A stretch of DNA of 64,000 bases from Yponomeuta sedellus (GCA_934045075.1 OW203734.1:13514016-13578015), one strand, 5' to 3'. Shown: positions 10,946-22,052, counted from the stretch's first letter. Numbers and translations are program-made. Notes: generated by a model not told the origin, from the letters alone.

Positions 10946-11948
10946 TAACTGATTTATTTTATGAACTAAACCGGTTCTACGAAAGTGCAGTGATAGTGAA
11001 TATCGAAATCGACACTGCAAGAACAAAGATGTCGTGAGCTGTGTCTGTACCATCATGCCTAGTGGCATTGACGACGGGGAAGCAGTAGGCGCTGCGGCGC
11101 AAGCCAGCGGGAATCCCCCGCAGCCAGTGTCGGCACCCGCCCCACCTATCTCGGCGCGGGCGCGCCGCGCGCTTGCCCGTAGTGTGAGACAAGCAACCGA
11201 CGACGCGAGCTCCGTCTCTGCTCACCATGATTAAGCTCTGCAAATCGGGGCGAAACCTGGTCAGACTTTTCCGATATAACAACACCCGTAAGTAAATCCG
11301 GACTAAAAGTCTACAATGATTTATTTTACTTTAAATGTATACTTTACATGTAAATATTGCTTTTAAATCATATAACATGCGCACAGCCGATTTAATATTC
11401 GCAAAACGGATGGCCACTCACGAATCGTACGACAAAAAAACCTCATTCGACCTAATTGGACTAATTCCATAATTTTAGGGTCGAGATACAGCCGAGAGAA
11501 CGTAATTGCGAAAATTGGCTCACTTATTACATTTCAGCGGTAGCTTATTTGTACTCTCTACATATACATATATTTTTTATCTTATTATCAGGGATTTGGG
11601 TAATTATATGAATGTAAATAGGTTTTCGTGTGAATAAAGTGGCATATATAATTCTACTGTAAGTGTATATGTCACTGAACTTCTCCTAAACAGTTGGACA
11701 GATTTCAATGAATTTTTATGTAGGTATGCGTTAAGGTGGTGCCCTGGATGGTTTAGATTGACTAATCAGCCCGGCAGATGGCGCTGCATGTAGGATGACA
11801 CTGTTGGGTCTGGTAGTTATTATTTAAGATCACTATATCTTAACAAAACATTCTATTTTAAGTTCGTAAAATGTTAAATATACGTATATTTTACTTCGAA
11901 ACAATATATACGTTAGAATATCGTTATCACTATTAATAGCAATCGATA
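10946..11948. other. Unassigned, with a GC-rich open segment
   Basis: Positions 11055-11235 are markedly GC-rich and encode, on the plus strand, an Ala/Pro-rich peptide (MPSGIDDGEAVGAAAQASG start at 11055) ending near a CGTAAGT splice-donor-like site at 11288. It could be a first exon or a retroelement leader; I do not recognise it. Positions 11680-11800 (CAGATTTCAATGAATTTTTA ... AATCAGCCCGGCAGATGGC) look like a dispersed repeat relic. Confidence 0.35.
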
Positions 11949-12245
11949 GCAACCCTTGTATGTACCCACTGCTTGGGCACTGGTCTCTTCCTGCATCGAA
12001 GAAAGGTTAGGCTATACTTTACCACGGGGTCCTAGTCCGTGTTGGTGGAGGATTGTAAGACAGTGGCGGGTCTTAATGTCAGAAGTTATCAAGCCGCCCA
12101 TAAGACCTCTGACATGGCTTAACGAATTAGTAGCAATACCACTCGCTAGTTGCGAAGAAAAACAACGTGAGGAAGCCTGAGTGTCCGAGGCGTTTACCAA
12201 CCTCAGCGCTTGGCAAACCCATTCTCTATCTGAGATATAGCCTGC
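11949..12245 (-). mobile_element. Chimera of 5S-type and family B SINE pieces
   Basis: Positions 11949-12125 are the 3' half of a 5S-type SINE on the minus strand. At about 12126 this switches to a family B core in the plus orientation (TACCACTCGCTAGTTGCGA, AACGTGAGGAAGCC, CCTCAGCGCTTGG). The switch occurs after CTTAACGA and has no visible target duplication. Confidence 0.65.
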
Positions 12246-13044
12246 AGTAGAAAACTTCAGAAATAAAGTATCATTACAAATTTTATTCCCGAATCACCTA
12301 CCTGGGACTAGATTCTGCTAATGCACTGTCATTCAATGACAACTGCATGAACGTGGCGATTTAGTTTTGTTGCTGCTTCAAACCTAGGCGTGCACACACA
12401 TCGAACCTTCTAGGCGTGTATGAAATGTACGGTATGTTCTGGGTGTCTTTAAAAGTAGAGTTAACCGGCATTTAACAGGTAAGCACGTAACATCGTAGAC
12501 CCCGTCTTCGCCTACCATCAGGCGTAACTAGGGTCAAGTGTAACCTGTCCTACTTAAAAAAACACCCCTCGAGACCCGACCATGTATCTGTCACGGTATT
12601 GTAGTGCACTAACAGAACTGAGGCCCTGGGGTTCTATTATCCCGTCACTCGCCTTTCCGCGCTCGGACCCCGGAAAATTTTAAGTGCCCTATGGCGATAG
12701 GTTTAGTTTGCAAATTTTTTGTGGACACAGTTCCGAATTTCTCAAATTAGAGAAAGTACTACGTAATTATTCTATAAGTGTACAATCTGCATAAACTTCC
12801 CTATCCGATTATTATACTTCTAATACTAATAATAATAAAATTGTGCAAAAACTTACATTATTTTCAAATGACGAGATGAATTAATTTTATTATCCACGCC
12901 ATTTTGACACTACTTTGAACTTTGTCTCACTATTTTCATTAATTACTCATTTGCTAGCACTGAACTAACACTTAGTATCTATTATGTAAGTATCCACTGA
13001 GTTGAGTGACGTTGATTTTTATTTTTTTTTAAGCTGTCGTCATC
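12246..13044. other. Unassigned stretch
   Basis: Nothing recognised on either strand. It is AT-rich without open frames of note. Confidence 0.3.
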
Positions 13045-13310
13045 GTCGTCAGGCTATACTAGTCCACTGCTGGACATAGCCCTCCCCTAAAGAGCGCCAC
13101 GTTGTGCTATCATAGGGGGTAATGCCCATAATCCCCACGCTGGGCATGCGGGTTGGGGATCGCAGTTTGGTGGAATTGTACTGCAGGGGGCGCTGCTGCC
13201 TACCCCCCGGTTTGTGTCCCTTACTCGCCTTTTACGACACCCGCGGGAAGGATTAGGTTGGTGCTATTGGTGCTCTAGGCCGACACCACACAGCAATAAC
13301 CTCCAGCTGT
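13045..13310 (-). mobile_element. SINE with an RTE-LINE 3' tail
   Basis: On the minus strand it begins TTGCTGTGTGGTGTCGGCC, includes GGGTGTCGTAAAAGGCGA and CCCCCTGCAGTACAATTCC, and ends with GGGGAGGGCTATGTCCAGCA and CTGACGACGATGACGAC. The last part equals the 3' end of RTE LINEs here (52.6 and 60.8 kb). A second copy is at 57.8 kb. A SINE sharing the tail of its LINE partner is a known arrangement. Confidence 0.7.
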
Positions 13311-13938
13311 CAAATGCATACATATATTGACACTTTTGAGTCGTCTAAATGCTTAACTCGATAGAGTGGAATGTTACGTAATAGAAGGGCTGGTCAAACC
13401 CATCCGACAAAATTGATGTATGTGATTCCGGAATTAAGTTAATAATGTTTAGTGCTCTGGAAAGTTTTAGTTACAATATCCGTCAAACAATCGATCAACG
13501 TAACATAGTGTTTCATAAATTGGCAATTTGTAACGGGAAACGTTTGGACCATGACATTGCGTGATTTTATTACCTCGCCCCTCGTTCGGAATCGTGTGAT
13601 AAGGGGGAAACGTAAATCTATGTATTTTATTTACGTTTGTATAGTTGGATGTATGTTTTTACGCTTCTAGTAATTTTTGGGCCGTGTTAATGAACTTTTA
13701 CAGCTAAGATCAATCTCAACATTCTTTTGTAAGCAAAACACCATCTTGATAGAGCATCGAAGATAAGTCCTATAACCTTTAACTAGGCAGTAGTATAATG
13801 AACCTCATTACATTGGAATAAATTCCTAGAGCAAAAAGTATACTAGCTCTGCCCGTTAAGGCACTTCGGGGTGCTAACTAGCGTCAGCAATGGAATAAAA
13901 ATCACAACTGATTTTAAAATACGTTTTTTTCAAAAAGT
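13311..13938. other. Unassigned stretch
   Basis: Nothing recognised. The last 16 bases (13923-13938) are the left target duplication of the next LINE. Confidence 0.3.
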
Positions 13939-14165
13939 GAGTGGAATGGCTGGTAAGGGAGGTCCCAGACGGACTTACATTGACCAAAAGGGGATGTATT
14001 AGCAAAGGGAAAGATAAAAAGTACCCGGAACCGGCGTGCGTGCATGCAACGACTTATGAACGTTGATGAAGCCAAGGTGATCTGTCAGGATCGTGGCAAG
14101 TAGCAGTCCCTGGTCTCTGCCTACCCCTCTGGGATACAGGCATGAGGTTATGTACTTGTAAGTAT
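13939..14165 (+). mobile_element. LINE 3' end (TATG-tail family) with 16-bp target duplication
   Basis: The 16-bp direct repeat GTTTTTTTCAAAAAGT (13923-13938 and 14166-14181) encloses a severely 5'-truncated copy. Its coding relic matches the C-terminus seen at 21.8, 23.5 and 56.5 kb (RACMQRLMNVDEAKVICQD, VSAYPSGIQA). The tail is the short TATGTACTTGTAAGTAT, not an expanded array. Confidence 0.85.
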
Positions 14166-14181
14166 GTTTTTTTCAAAAAGT

Positions 14182-14884
14182 AAACATCAATAATTTTACC
14201 ATTAAGTCAACTGGTCGAAGTCATCAGTGTCGTAGCGTATTAAGTAATCATATATGGTAAAATATGTCAAATATGTCAAAGAAAACTTTTTTTGGAGCCT
14301 ACAGTCTAGAACCTAAGGTCAACAACCTATGACATCCGATTTCCGCCAAAAACAGCCGTTTTAGCGAAAATCGATTAGTGTTCCAAGTTGTTGTTGTCTA
14401 GACAGTAGGCTCTAAAAATAGTTATAATAGTGGTTAAGATTTTTGATGTTTACTGTTTGAAAACCAACGTATTGTACAACAAGTTAAGATTTTCATTCCA
14501 TTGATGGCGCTGATAGCAACTCGTAGTGCATTAAAGGATAACCTATTCGGTAATTAATCAGTAAATCAAACTTTTATTTAGCTATTTTAACTTCGTTGAC
14601 ATCCAACTTTGGATGTCTAAAACGCGGGTTAATGTCCACTTTTTAACTTTGTAGGTCATTGGCGACAAGACGCAAATGTTAAATACTTTTTTTGTATTCA
14701 GCCTCTGGGGAAAAAATTGGGCGCAATCTAGTCCACCGATCCAAAGTGCGTGCCATAGAAAGGTCTTTACTCGGAGCCACTTTGATGACTTACTGCAGAA
14801 ATGAGACTATTAGGCAAAGAACTAAGGCGATACCTTCTACCTACGTAACTTCTTCTTAGCGTGTCGATGGGAAATAATTTTCAT
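14182..14884. other. Dispersed repeat with imperfect hairpin, rest unassigned
   Basis: TTTTGGAGCCTACAGTCTAGA (14289) and TCTAGACAGTAGGCTCTAAAA (14398) are inverted near-copies enclosing about 90 bp, a MITE-like layout. Positions 14420-14510 match 7.55-7.67 kb. Positions 14525-14884 are unassigned. Confidence 0.45.
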
Positions 14885-14894
14885 AACTTTCACA

Positions 14895-15140
14895 TCAGCC
14901 TCGGTGGCGCAGCGGTTTGTCACGCTGACTGTAAAACCTAAGGTCTCTGCTTTGATCCCCGGCCCGGTCAAGCTAGAAAAGGAACTTTTCTAGTTTGTTT
15001 CGGGTATTAGATGTTATCTATGTATTTATGGTATTAAATCTATCGTCGAGTTGGTAACTGTTTGACAACTCATTTAGTTGTTCTTAGTATGGGGCTAACG
15101 AGATCTGTGTAATAAGTCCAAGAATATTTATTTATTTTGT
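14895..15140 (+). mobile_element. Family D SINE, tRNA-Tyr-like head
   Basis: The head GCCTCGGTGGCGCAGCGG, GACTGTAAAACCTAAGGTC and TTTGATCCCCGGC follows the tRNA plan; the anticodon-equivalent GTA and its surroundings resemble tRNA-Tyr. The body has AACTTTTCTAGTTTGTTTCG, GATGTTATCTATGTATTTAT and a (TATT)n-like end. A second copy lies at 54.35 kb. Stems do not pair cleanly, so it is not a tRNA gene. Confidence 0.7.
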
Positions 15141-15211
15141 ATACATTATTATCAAAGTCTTATTAAACAGTTGCGGCCCAGAACTTTGCGACGCTGACTG
15201 CTTTATCTATT

Positions 15212-15433
15212 TTAAAAAATTCTATTTAGAGGCTAAAAATTCCACCCATGCCGGGATTCGAACCCGCGACCTCTGGCACGGATACGGATAGGACGGATAC
15301 GGATGGCACGAATAGCCATGCGTGCCAGCGCTCTTTCCAACTGAGCTAATGGGAGACTCACCGGCATCAGTGAAATTTCGAACCTCTTTACAATATTCTC
15401 TGTATTACGTCATGCAGCGACATCTGGCAATTA
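15212..15433 (-). mobile_element. Family A SINE with an expanded anticodon arm
   Basis: Core and 5' body are present; the 3' tail beyond TTTAAAAA is missing, so the copy stops at the same internal point where inverted arms end in the fold-back copies. At 15274-15322 the anticodon arm is enlarged by about 40 bp made of repeated ACGGATA units, partly in inverted orientation. Confidence 0.7.
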
Positions 15434-15452
15434 TCTATATTTATGACATTTA

Positions 15453-15621
15453 TCTATAATATAAAAATGAACCGTTGAATGTGTTGGTAAGCGCAAATCT
15501 CGAGAGCAGCTGAACCGATTTTGCTAATTCTTTTTTTAAGAATATTCCTTGAAATACGAGGATGGTTCTTACGGAGAGAAAAAAAAATAAAGAATCGTAT
15601 GAAGTTCGCTAGGTCAGCTAA
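15453..15621 (+). mobile_element. Short non-autonomous Helitron-like element
   Basis: Begins TCTATAATATAAAAATGAA and ends GAAGTTCGCTAGGTCAGCTAA, matching in antisense 38633-38813, which ends CTAG. A TC start and CTRR end without a target duplication is the Helitron pattern. No coding capacity. The assignment rests only on ends and the second copy. Confidence 0.5.
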
Positions 15622-15652
15622 TCATTAATAGAATAGGTAGAATAATTTATTT

Positions 15653-16224
15653 ATATTCTTTTTATTCACTAGACCGTGCTAAGGACAATTTTAAAAACCT
15701 ATTCAGAGGCTAAATATTCCATCCATGCCGTATTCGAACCCGCAACCTCTGGCTATCCGTGCCAGTGCTCTTCCAACTGAGCTAATGGGCGACTCGCCGG
15801 CATCAGTGAAATTTCGAACCTCTTTATAATACTCTCTGTATTACGTACAGGCAGCGACATCTGGCTGAAGTAATTTGCATCACTTGCAGCCCCGAGTGTC
15901 TACTTTGAACGTTAGGTTTTACATCGGAATGATATAGCTGTACCCACATGATTATATTCTTTTTAATGCACTAACCCGTGCTAAGGACAATTTTAAAATC
16001 CTATTCAAAGGCTAAAAATTCCACCCATGCCGGGATTCGATCCCGCAACCTCTGGCTATCCGTGCCAGCGCTCTTCCAACTGAGCTAATGGGTGACTAAC
16101 CCGGCATCGGGTGCCGATGCGATGCTGGGCGACTCACCGACATCGCATCAGCACCGGATAGCCAGAGGTCGCGGGTTCGAATCCTGGCATGGGTGGAATT
16201 TTTGGCCTCTAAATAGATTTTTAA
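15653..16224 (-). mobile_element. Dimeric fold-back family A SINE with 12-bp target duplication
   Basis: Read on the minus strand: an inverted tRNA segment (about 16224-16140), a scrambled hinge, a sense tRNA core with tail (about 16100-15960), then a body (GATATCATTCC-like region, CAGATGTCGCTGCC) and a second tRNA core with tail (about 15960-15665). AATAATTTATTT at 15641-15652 and 16225-16236 flanks the whole, so all of it arrived in one event. The same architecture is at 58.5-59.1 kb. Confidence 0.8.
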
Positions 16225-16236
16225 AATAATTTATTT

Positions 16237-17080
16237 GCAAATTAATTTATTAAAATAAAGCATGGTAATTGCATCTAGGTTGTAACTTAATATTATGGTA
16301 CGGGCATGCTCTACCCGCCAGGGTGCGCAAATATTACTTTGCTTGTAAAAACAAAAAGCTTACCTATTTGTTAGCCAAATTAGAAACTAAATAAAAATAT
16401 TTACTCGAATCTCTGACACACTAAGGCCGACTTGCGTGACATTTCGCTTAACTTAACTTTAAATAAAATTAACTAAACACGTTTTCTCTGCTAAATTTCT
16501 TTAAACTAATCATAATCAGAATCGTCTTGCACAACACTTGTCATTACGTTATTTAGCTAAATATAGTTATGGACGAATGCGTGTCGGTAAAGCAGACTTT
16601 ACGTTCCGTTTTACGTCTGAACTTATTTCCGCTGACAAAAATGTAGTTGGTTAGAGATAAAAATCTGCATGGAACGAAACAAGTTACAAAAATAAAACAA
16701 AACTTTCAAAATGTCATTCTGCGCAACATCTGTTCCTTTTATTTTGTTTGGTTCTTTGTTTGAAAATCAACTTCTCGAAGCACACCAAACAAAGAGTTTA
16801 TGAAAATAACCTCACTTCTCATATTGATTGACACTGAACAGCTGTGAAAGTAAGATGGCGCTAACTACGATTAGCAGAGGTAAATAGCCAATCTCGGCTG
16901 TTTAAATATGACAGTCGCCTTAACATAATTAAGAACAAATTTTTTGTTGTGCAAGTCGTTAATGTTAGTTAAGAACCTAATTTTGATTAACTCGTATTTA
17001 AACAATATTTAAAAGCGTTAATCAAGACGCCCTAAAATATAACAAAAAAATGTTTAGCTTAAAACAAATTTAAGACGAAT
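16237..17080. other. Unassigned, possible MITE
   Basis: CTAAGGCCGACTTGCG at 16421 and, in antisense, GTGCAAGTCG near 16957 and AGTCGCCTTA near 16914 suggest the ends of a decayed MITE of a kind common in Lepidoptera. Boundaries and target duplication could not be fixed. Confidence 0.3.
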
Positions 17081-17084
17081 TCCA

Positions 17085-17345
17085 GTTCGTGGGGAACAAC
17101 CAGTCACCGATGGGGTAAAAAGTTTCTCAGCAGTGGATATTGATACCAATAACTTCTTTTCTCCAATTACCTGTCCTGGTCCCAAACTAGGAGACTCTGT
17201 AGGCAAGGACATCACAAACATGAAAATACACCCAGACTGAGGCCATTTGTAAAAATGTACGTCGGCCCCCACTGGGAATTGAACTCAAGACCTTCAACAA
17301 CCAGAAGTAATCAGACGTGATACCACTAAGCCAACGAGGCAGTCA
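17085..17345 (-). mobile_element. tRNA-derived SINE related to family C
   Basis: On the minus strand a head TGCCTCGTTGGCTTAGTGG and TTGAGTTCAATTCCCAGTGG (A and B boxes) is followed by CATGTTTGTGATGTCCTTGC, which resembles the 3' domain of family C. No clean acceptor stem. Confidence 0.6.
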
Positions 17346-17959
17346 ACGAGCGATATCACTTTAAACTGAACTTTGTACTGGCGTCCTAAGTTCGTGGCAT
17401 GAACTATTTGCAGCAAAAAACTTGCAACAGCTCGTGTTGATATGATGGTTGAGAATATCTATAGAAAAGAAAAGGTTTATTCCAAAGACAAGACACACAC
17501 AACACAAGTACAGTAAAAGCATGGTGCTCACAGTAAAAGTACGTTTTGTGAGATAAAATTAAACATGCACATAAAACATTGTTACAAACTTACTTATAAC
17601 TAGAAAAGTAGATAAATGAAACGAAGTTTAGTTTAAAGTGGGTATGACGATGTGTGTCATGGCTTTAAAAAAGGAGTCTGGACTCAGCATGTGTTACGGC
17701 TAAGATCCGTAACGCTGGTCTTCCGCCAGACCCTAAGTGAGATCGTAACGCTGGTCTTTCGCCAGACCCTAAGTGAGACCCTAGAAGGTCGAAGCGTTCT
17801 TTGGCGTTTTTGTGCATCCAGTAGTGGATGGATATAGACTGTTTGATTAGATTTTTCTAAAAAGTATTTTATTGAACTACTGCTGCCCTTGTTAAACTCC
17901 ATCGCATTGTGAACCACTCACACTTGATCAGCCAAAGGTAAATCATCACATAATATCAC
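17346..17959. other. Unassigned, with a 36-bp tandem duplication
   Basis: Positions 17708-17743 and 17744-17779 are two copies of a 36-bp unit (GTAACGCTGGTCTTCCGCCA ... CCTAAGTGAGA) with one substitution; each unit holds a small hairpin CTGG...CCAG. The flanks are unassigned. Confidence 0.5.
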
Positions 17960-18160
17960 ACTAACATGAAAGTTTGTGAGTGTGTATTTTTGTTACATCT
18001 TCACGTCTAAACGGCTGTAGCGATTTTAATAAAATTTAGTATGGAGTTAGCTGACACCCTGGATTAACACATAGGCTACGTTTTACTGCGGGAAAATATG
18101 TTATTCCCATGGGAAAATTGATAAGCCCCGGCTAACACCGCGGGGCACAGATAGTTGTAT
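17960..18160 (+). mobile_element. Helitron-like relic
   Basis: The stretch with AACGGCTGTAGCGATTTTAA, ACTGCGGGAAAATATGTTAT and CACCGCGGGGCACAGATAG resembles short lepidopteran elements whose intact ends read CCGCGGGCAACAGCTAGT. The 3' end is mutated here (GATAG). Family assignment is from memory of the pattern. Confidence 0.35.
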
Positions 18161-18959
18161 CATAACTTACAGCCCATCGAAAATAACAACACAAACATTC
18201 TGTTTTTCCAACTGGTACTTTAGTATCCCTGCAATAAAAAAAATCGATCATAGCTCTGAATGCATAACGTTAAGATTGCGTGCAATGTTCAGCACGAAAA
18301 CTTGGGCCTCTACTCTGTGCACACTTTCGATTTAGGGAATGTATACTAACTTTACTGGCACTACTAATTCATGTATAATACCTACATAAATATGCTAACG
18401 GTAAAAACTTCTTTAAATAACTTTTTTATATTTCTTTCATTCTCTTCTATCATTTTAAAATTACATCACTCAAACTAGATTTTTTTGGATTATCATTTTC
18501 TACTTCACCATTTGATGAAACACTACGATTGACTTTTTGCATAAACGTGTATAAATGAGTATAATTAAATGTGAAATACGATTATCTCCATCGGTGCAAT
18601 ACATATAGGGGTACCGACAACTCATAAAATTAAACAAAAAAATGCTTTTAATTGTGGTATTGTGTAATTTCTACTCTCTTAAAGCAAATGATCATTATAA
18701 AGTCGTAAGAGGCAAAACCTTAGTGTTATTTAACAACAAAAAAAACAAGTTCTTGAAAATTTTTATCAGTTGCATAGTGAGACTTGCTTTAAAATTTGAC
18801 CCCGTAGACATTGCAATTCTATTACAGTGGGCACAGAGAAGCGAACAAAAAAAAATCAAATAAAAGCACAAAAATCTTTGTGTAAAAGCACAAAATTTTG
18901 TTTAATAGACCTTATTTTTTTTTATTTAGTTACTCGATTTTCACTTATTACATTTAATA
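18161..18959. other. Unassigned AT-rich stretch
   Basis: Nothing recognised. A 73-codon frame at 18642-18863 is lysine- and hydrophobic-rich as expected by chance in AT-rich DNA. Confidence 0.3.
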
Positions 18960-18969
18960 TTTAGTAACT

Positions 18970-19260
18970 TTGAAATGTAAACGTTTTTCAATAAGGATGT
19001 GTATAGAGCCGGTGTGGAGTTACACAAACAATATCGCATCTTTACGTCTGCCTTGAAGCGCCAAAGGGCAGCTTGCTGGATCTCTTGGAAGAATCAACCA
19101 GTGCATACGCAGTAGGGCTGTTTTGGGAGCAAAATGTCCGGGGAAAAGTTGACGCTTTCTAATTAAAATATTTACAATATTTGAGTTACCTTATCTCTGT
19201 ATTGTTATTATTTTTATGTACAATAAAGTATTTATTTCTATTTATCTATCTATTATTATA
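18970..19260 (+). mobile_element. Probable LINE 3' end
   Basis: TGTACAATAAAGTATTTATTTC followed by TATTTATCTATCTATTATT resembles LINE 3' ends with short-repeat tails, as at 10.5 and 26.65 kb. The upstream part (GGCAGCTTGCTGGATCTCTT) is not recognisable as coding. Confidence 0.4.
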
Positions 19261-19749
19261 AAAGTATTGGTCGTAGATAGAAATATTTCTCACCATTATT
19301 TATCTTTTCACACGGCCCCTGCAGTGATATAATTTTCTCCAATGGTTTTTCATTTGCACAACGCTGCATTTACTGGGCGCTTTTTTGTTGTAAACAAACA
19401 CTGATATATTTTAAGTAGGCGCCACTTTAAGCGCGGCCAAAACTTGAGTCGTAACAATGAATGAAATATCGCTCCCATTATAAATACGAGTCGTGTAATT
19501 TTCTTTCGCGGAACCGTTTCCGTTGAAGTAATCAACATTATTTATAGCTTGGCTCGAAATAAGAACTGCCATGTTACTGATGTACCGTTCCCGGGAATTC
19601 CACCGAAGGCCGAAAACGTTTCCGGCAACATTCCCAAAGTGAAAATTTAACAAGGTTATTAGTAATTTCCTCAAATATTTTGGAATACATTTGGCCTTTA
19701 CACCGGAAATAAAAATAGATCATGTTATGTATCAGAATGAAATCGCTCT
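19261..19749. other. Unassigned stretch
   Basis: Nothing recognised on either strand. Confidence 0.3.
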
Positions 19750-20568
19750 AAAGTTTGGCAATATTATCGAAAAGATTTCGTTCGTTGATGACAATATTTG
19801 CGGTGCGGAGTATACTGGAATATGGTAGTGTAGTATGGCGCCCTCACTACGCAGTACATATGCTACGAATAGAGAGGGTACAAAAGAGGTTTATGTGGCA
19901 CTTAGTCTACTCTGTCGGATTAGGTAAAAATTGGGGGCATATCATCAACGGTTAGAACATTTTGGCATATCGCCTATGTCTAAAAGATTGGAATTTCTAG
20001 ATTTGAAATTCCTGCATAACATCTTTAAACAATAAAATCGACCGCCCTCTTACACTTGAAAAATTCAACCGTAGGGTACCCCAAAACAACCCCCGAAATC
20101 CCATAACACCTTTATGCCCTCCCTTGCGTCGTTTGGTTCTCGGAGCTAACTCTGCTGTTCCTAGACTCTGCAAATTGGCAAATCACTACAGCGGTAGTTT
20201 TAATCTGTTTAATGACAACATTTGGAAATTTAAAAAGAATATATTTTGCGACCATTTGATTGGAGATCCCTAACCTTCTTATACAATACGTGCCTCTTTG
20301 TTTTTATTATAATTTTATTTCTATATACACTCTATTTTAAGATATAAAAAGTAACGCATGTGGTGTTTACCTTTAATTGGTTTTTGTTTGTTGTTGTATC
20401 AAGACTCAGCCTAGACTTAAGTTACTTGTTACGCATGTTAACACTTTCGCGGACGTTTTTAAAATCTATTGTTCTTTTAATTGTTATGTATGCTATAGCA
20501 TCCGCGCGTCCGCGAAAGCGTTAAGATACAAAAAGTGTTGATAGACCTAATAAAATAAATAAATGTTT
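19750..20568 (+). mobile_element. 5'-truncated jockey-like LINE
   Basis: Positions 19755-20273 encode RSILEYGSVVWRPHY, RIERVQKRFMWHL, then after a frameshift near 19935 HFGISPMSKRLEFLDLKFL and LGANSAVPRLCKLANHY, ending at TAA 20271-20273; one further in-frame stop lies near 20033. This is the RT thumb and C-terminus of a LINE. The 3' UTR ends in AATAAAATAAATAAATG and contains a small MITE. Confidence 0.75.
20438..20524. mobile_element. Tiny TTAA-flanked MITE
   Basis: An 87-bp unit with near-perfect 18-bp inverted ends (TTAACACTTTCGCGGACG and its inverse, one mismatch), including TTAA at each end. TTAA duplication is typical of piggyBac-type transposition. It sits inside the LINE 3' UTR. Confidence 0.6.
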
Positions 20569-21744
20569 CTAAAGAGACAACTTTTTGGTTTTCGTAGACT
20601 TTTTACATCAATGCAAGATTTTTCTTATTTTGTAGCGTGTTTAAATTGTGCTGCCACATACATTGCCACGTTTATTATCACGTTTTTGTGAGCTTCATTT
20701 GCAAGTGAATGGTGAATGAAAAACTGAATAATTTTAATTATGTTTGTATAAAATATAACAAATCGAGGAATTCAATTTCATCCTATTTCTTACTGACGTA
20801 TGACATTGAAATATTTAGTCTGTCAACAGGTATAGTCAGGTATATTTCATCAACATCAGCGGCAGCTGTTGTTAACTTGGGTGTTAAAGGCAAAACCATT
20901 TTAGGGTTAATAGTGTTAAAAATACCTAGCTTACAAAACAAAACATTTGGTCGGTAACACACAAATATACCTAGTAATGTTTTTGTTGGCTAAGCCAAAA
21001 AGCGTACTATTTATAATTTTGTTTCAATGTTGCCAGTAACATATTTGTAATATTACGTAGTTATTTACAAACAATTTTATCAACTTTTAGGCCCACAGTT
21101 TCTATAATCATAGTTTTTCAAATTCGTCCATATTCAATTAAAATCGGAGATTTCACTAAAAGTATACTGGAAATGTTGAGAAATATCGGTAAAAATGTCC
21201 GGAAAATTTCCATGCATTTTGGAGTGGAAGGTTTCCGGTAGTATCATTGCCAGGCGATAGGAAAGGCAACATCACTAGCTACGATTGGGCGATGGTGGTG
21301 TCGGACAGGCCATCTAAATGAGAAGCATTTTTTTTATTTATCGGAATAGCTAGAATAGTCAAGGCGATTCGGATGGGACAAAAGTAGGAAAGAATACGAG
21401 TAGAATGTGATAGTGAGGTATAATAACTTGCATATTTAAGTGATGCGTTTGTTTGCATCGTGATTGATTGAAAAATACCTACTGTATTTGAGTTATAACT
21501 AAAAACTCTGACAGCTCGTAGAATCTCCTAGGCTCTAAAAAATACGTACTTTTGAGGATAATGAAAACAGTTTTTTTAGACAACGCGCTGGAATCCCCTT
21601 CCTCGTATCACAGGACCACAGACCTGTCATAATATTTGGTAATATGGTAAAATAAACAAACTTAATTTTTAAAATAAAATTAATAAATACATTTTATTCC
21701 TTTAGATTCATAAAAAAGTGAACACACAAAAAAAAAGGAATGTA
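20569..21744. other. Unassigned AT-rich stretch
   Basis: No family or coding region recognised over about 1.2 kb. Confidence 0.3.
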
Positions 21745-22052
21745 GCATTGGTTTGGACATGTGGAGAGGATGAAGGAAGAAAGATTGACGAAACAAATAT
21801 GTACTACGAATGTGAGTGGAAGGGCTGGTAAGGGACGTCCCAGGCGGACATACATCGACCAAATATGGGATGTATTACCAAAGGGGAAGATAAAAAGTAC
21901 CCGAACCGGCGTGCGTGCATGCAACGACTTATGTTCAACGAACGTTGATAAAGCGAAGGTGATCTGTCAGGATCGTGGCAAGTGGCAGTCCCTAGTCTCT
22001 GCTTACCCCTCTGGGATACAGGCGTGAGGTTATGTATGTGTATGTACGTATG
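21745..22052 (+). mobile_element. LINE 3' end, TATG-tail family
   Basis: Encodes WFGHVERMKEERLTKQI, GRAGKGRPRRTYIDQIWDVL, a frameshift near 21930, then VSAYPSGIQA and a stop, followed by TTATGTATGTGTATGTACG. The best-preserved copy of this C-terminus in the window. It is the endpoint from which the long TATG arrays elsewhere extend. Confidence 0.8.

Noticed and set aside
18642..18863. Small secreted protein gene
   Set aside because: The hydrophobic start and lysine-rich end fit chance translation of AT-rich DNA; no splice, repeat or family support.
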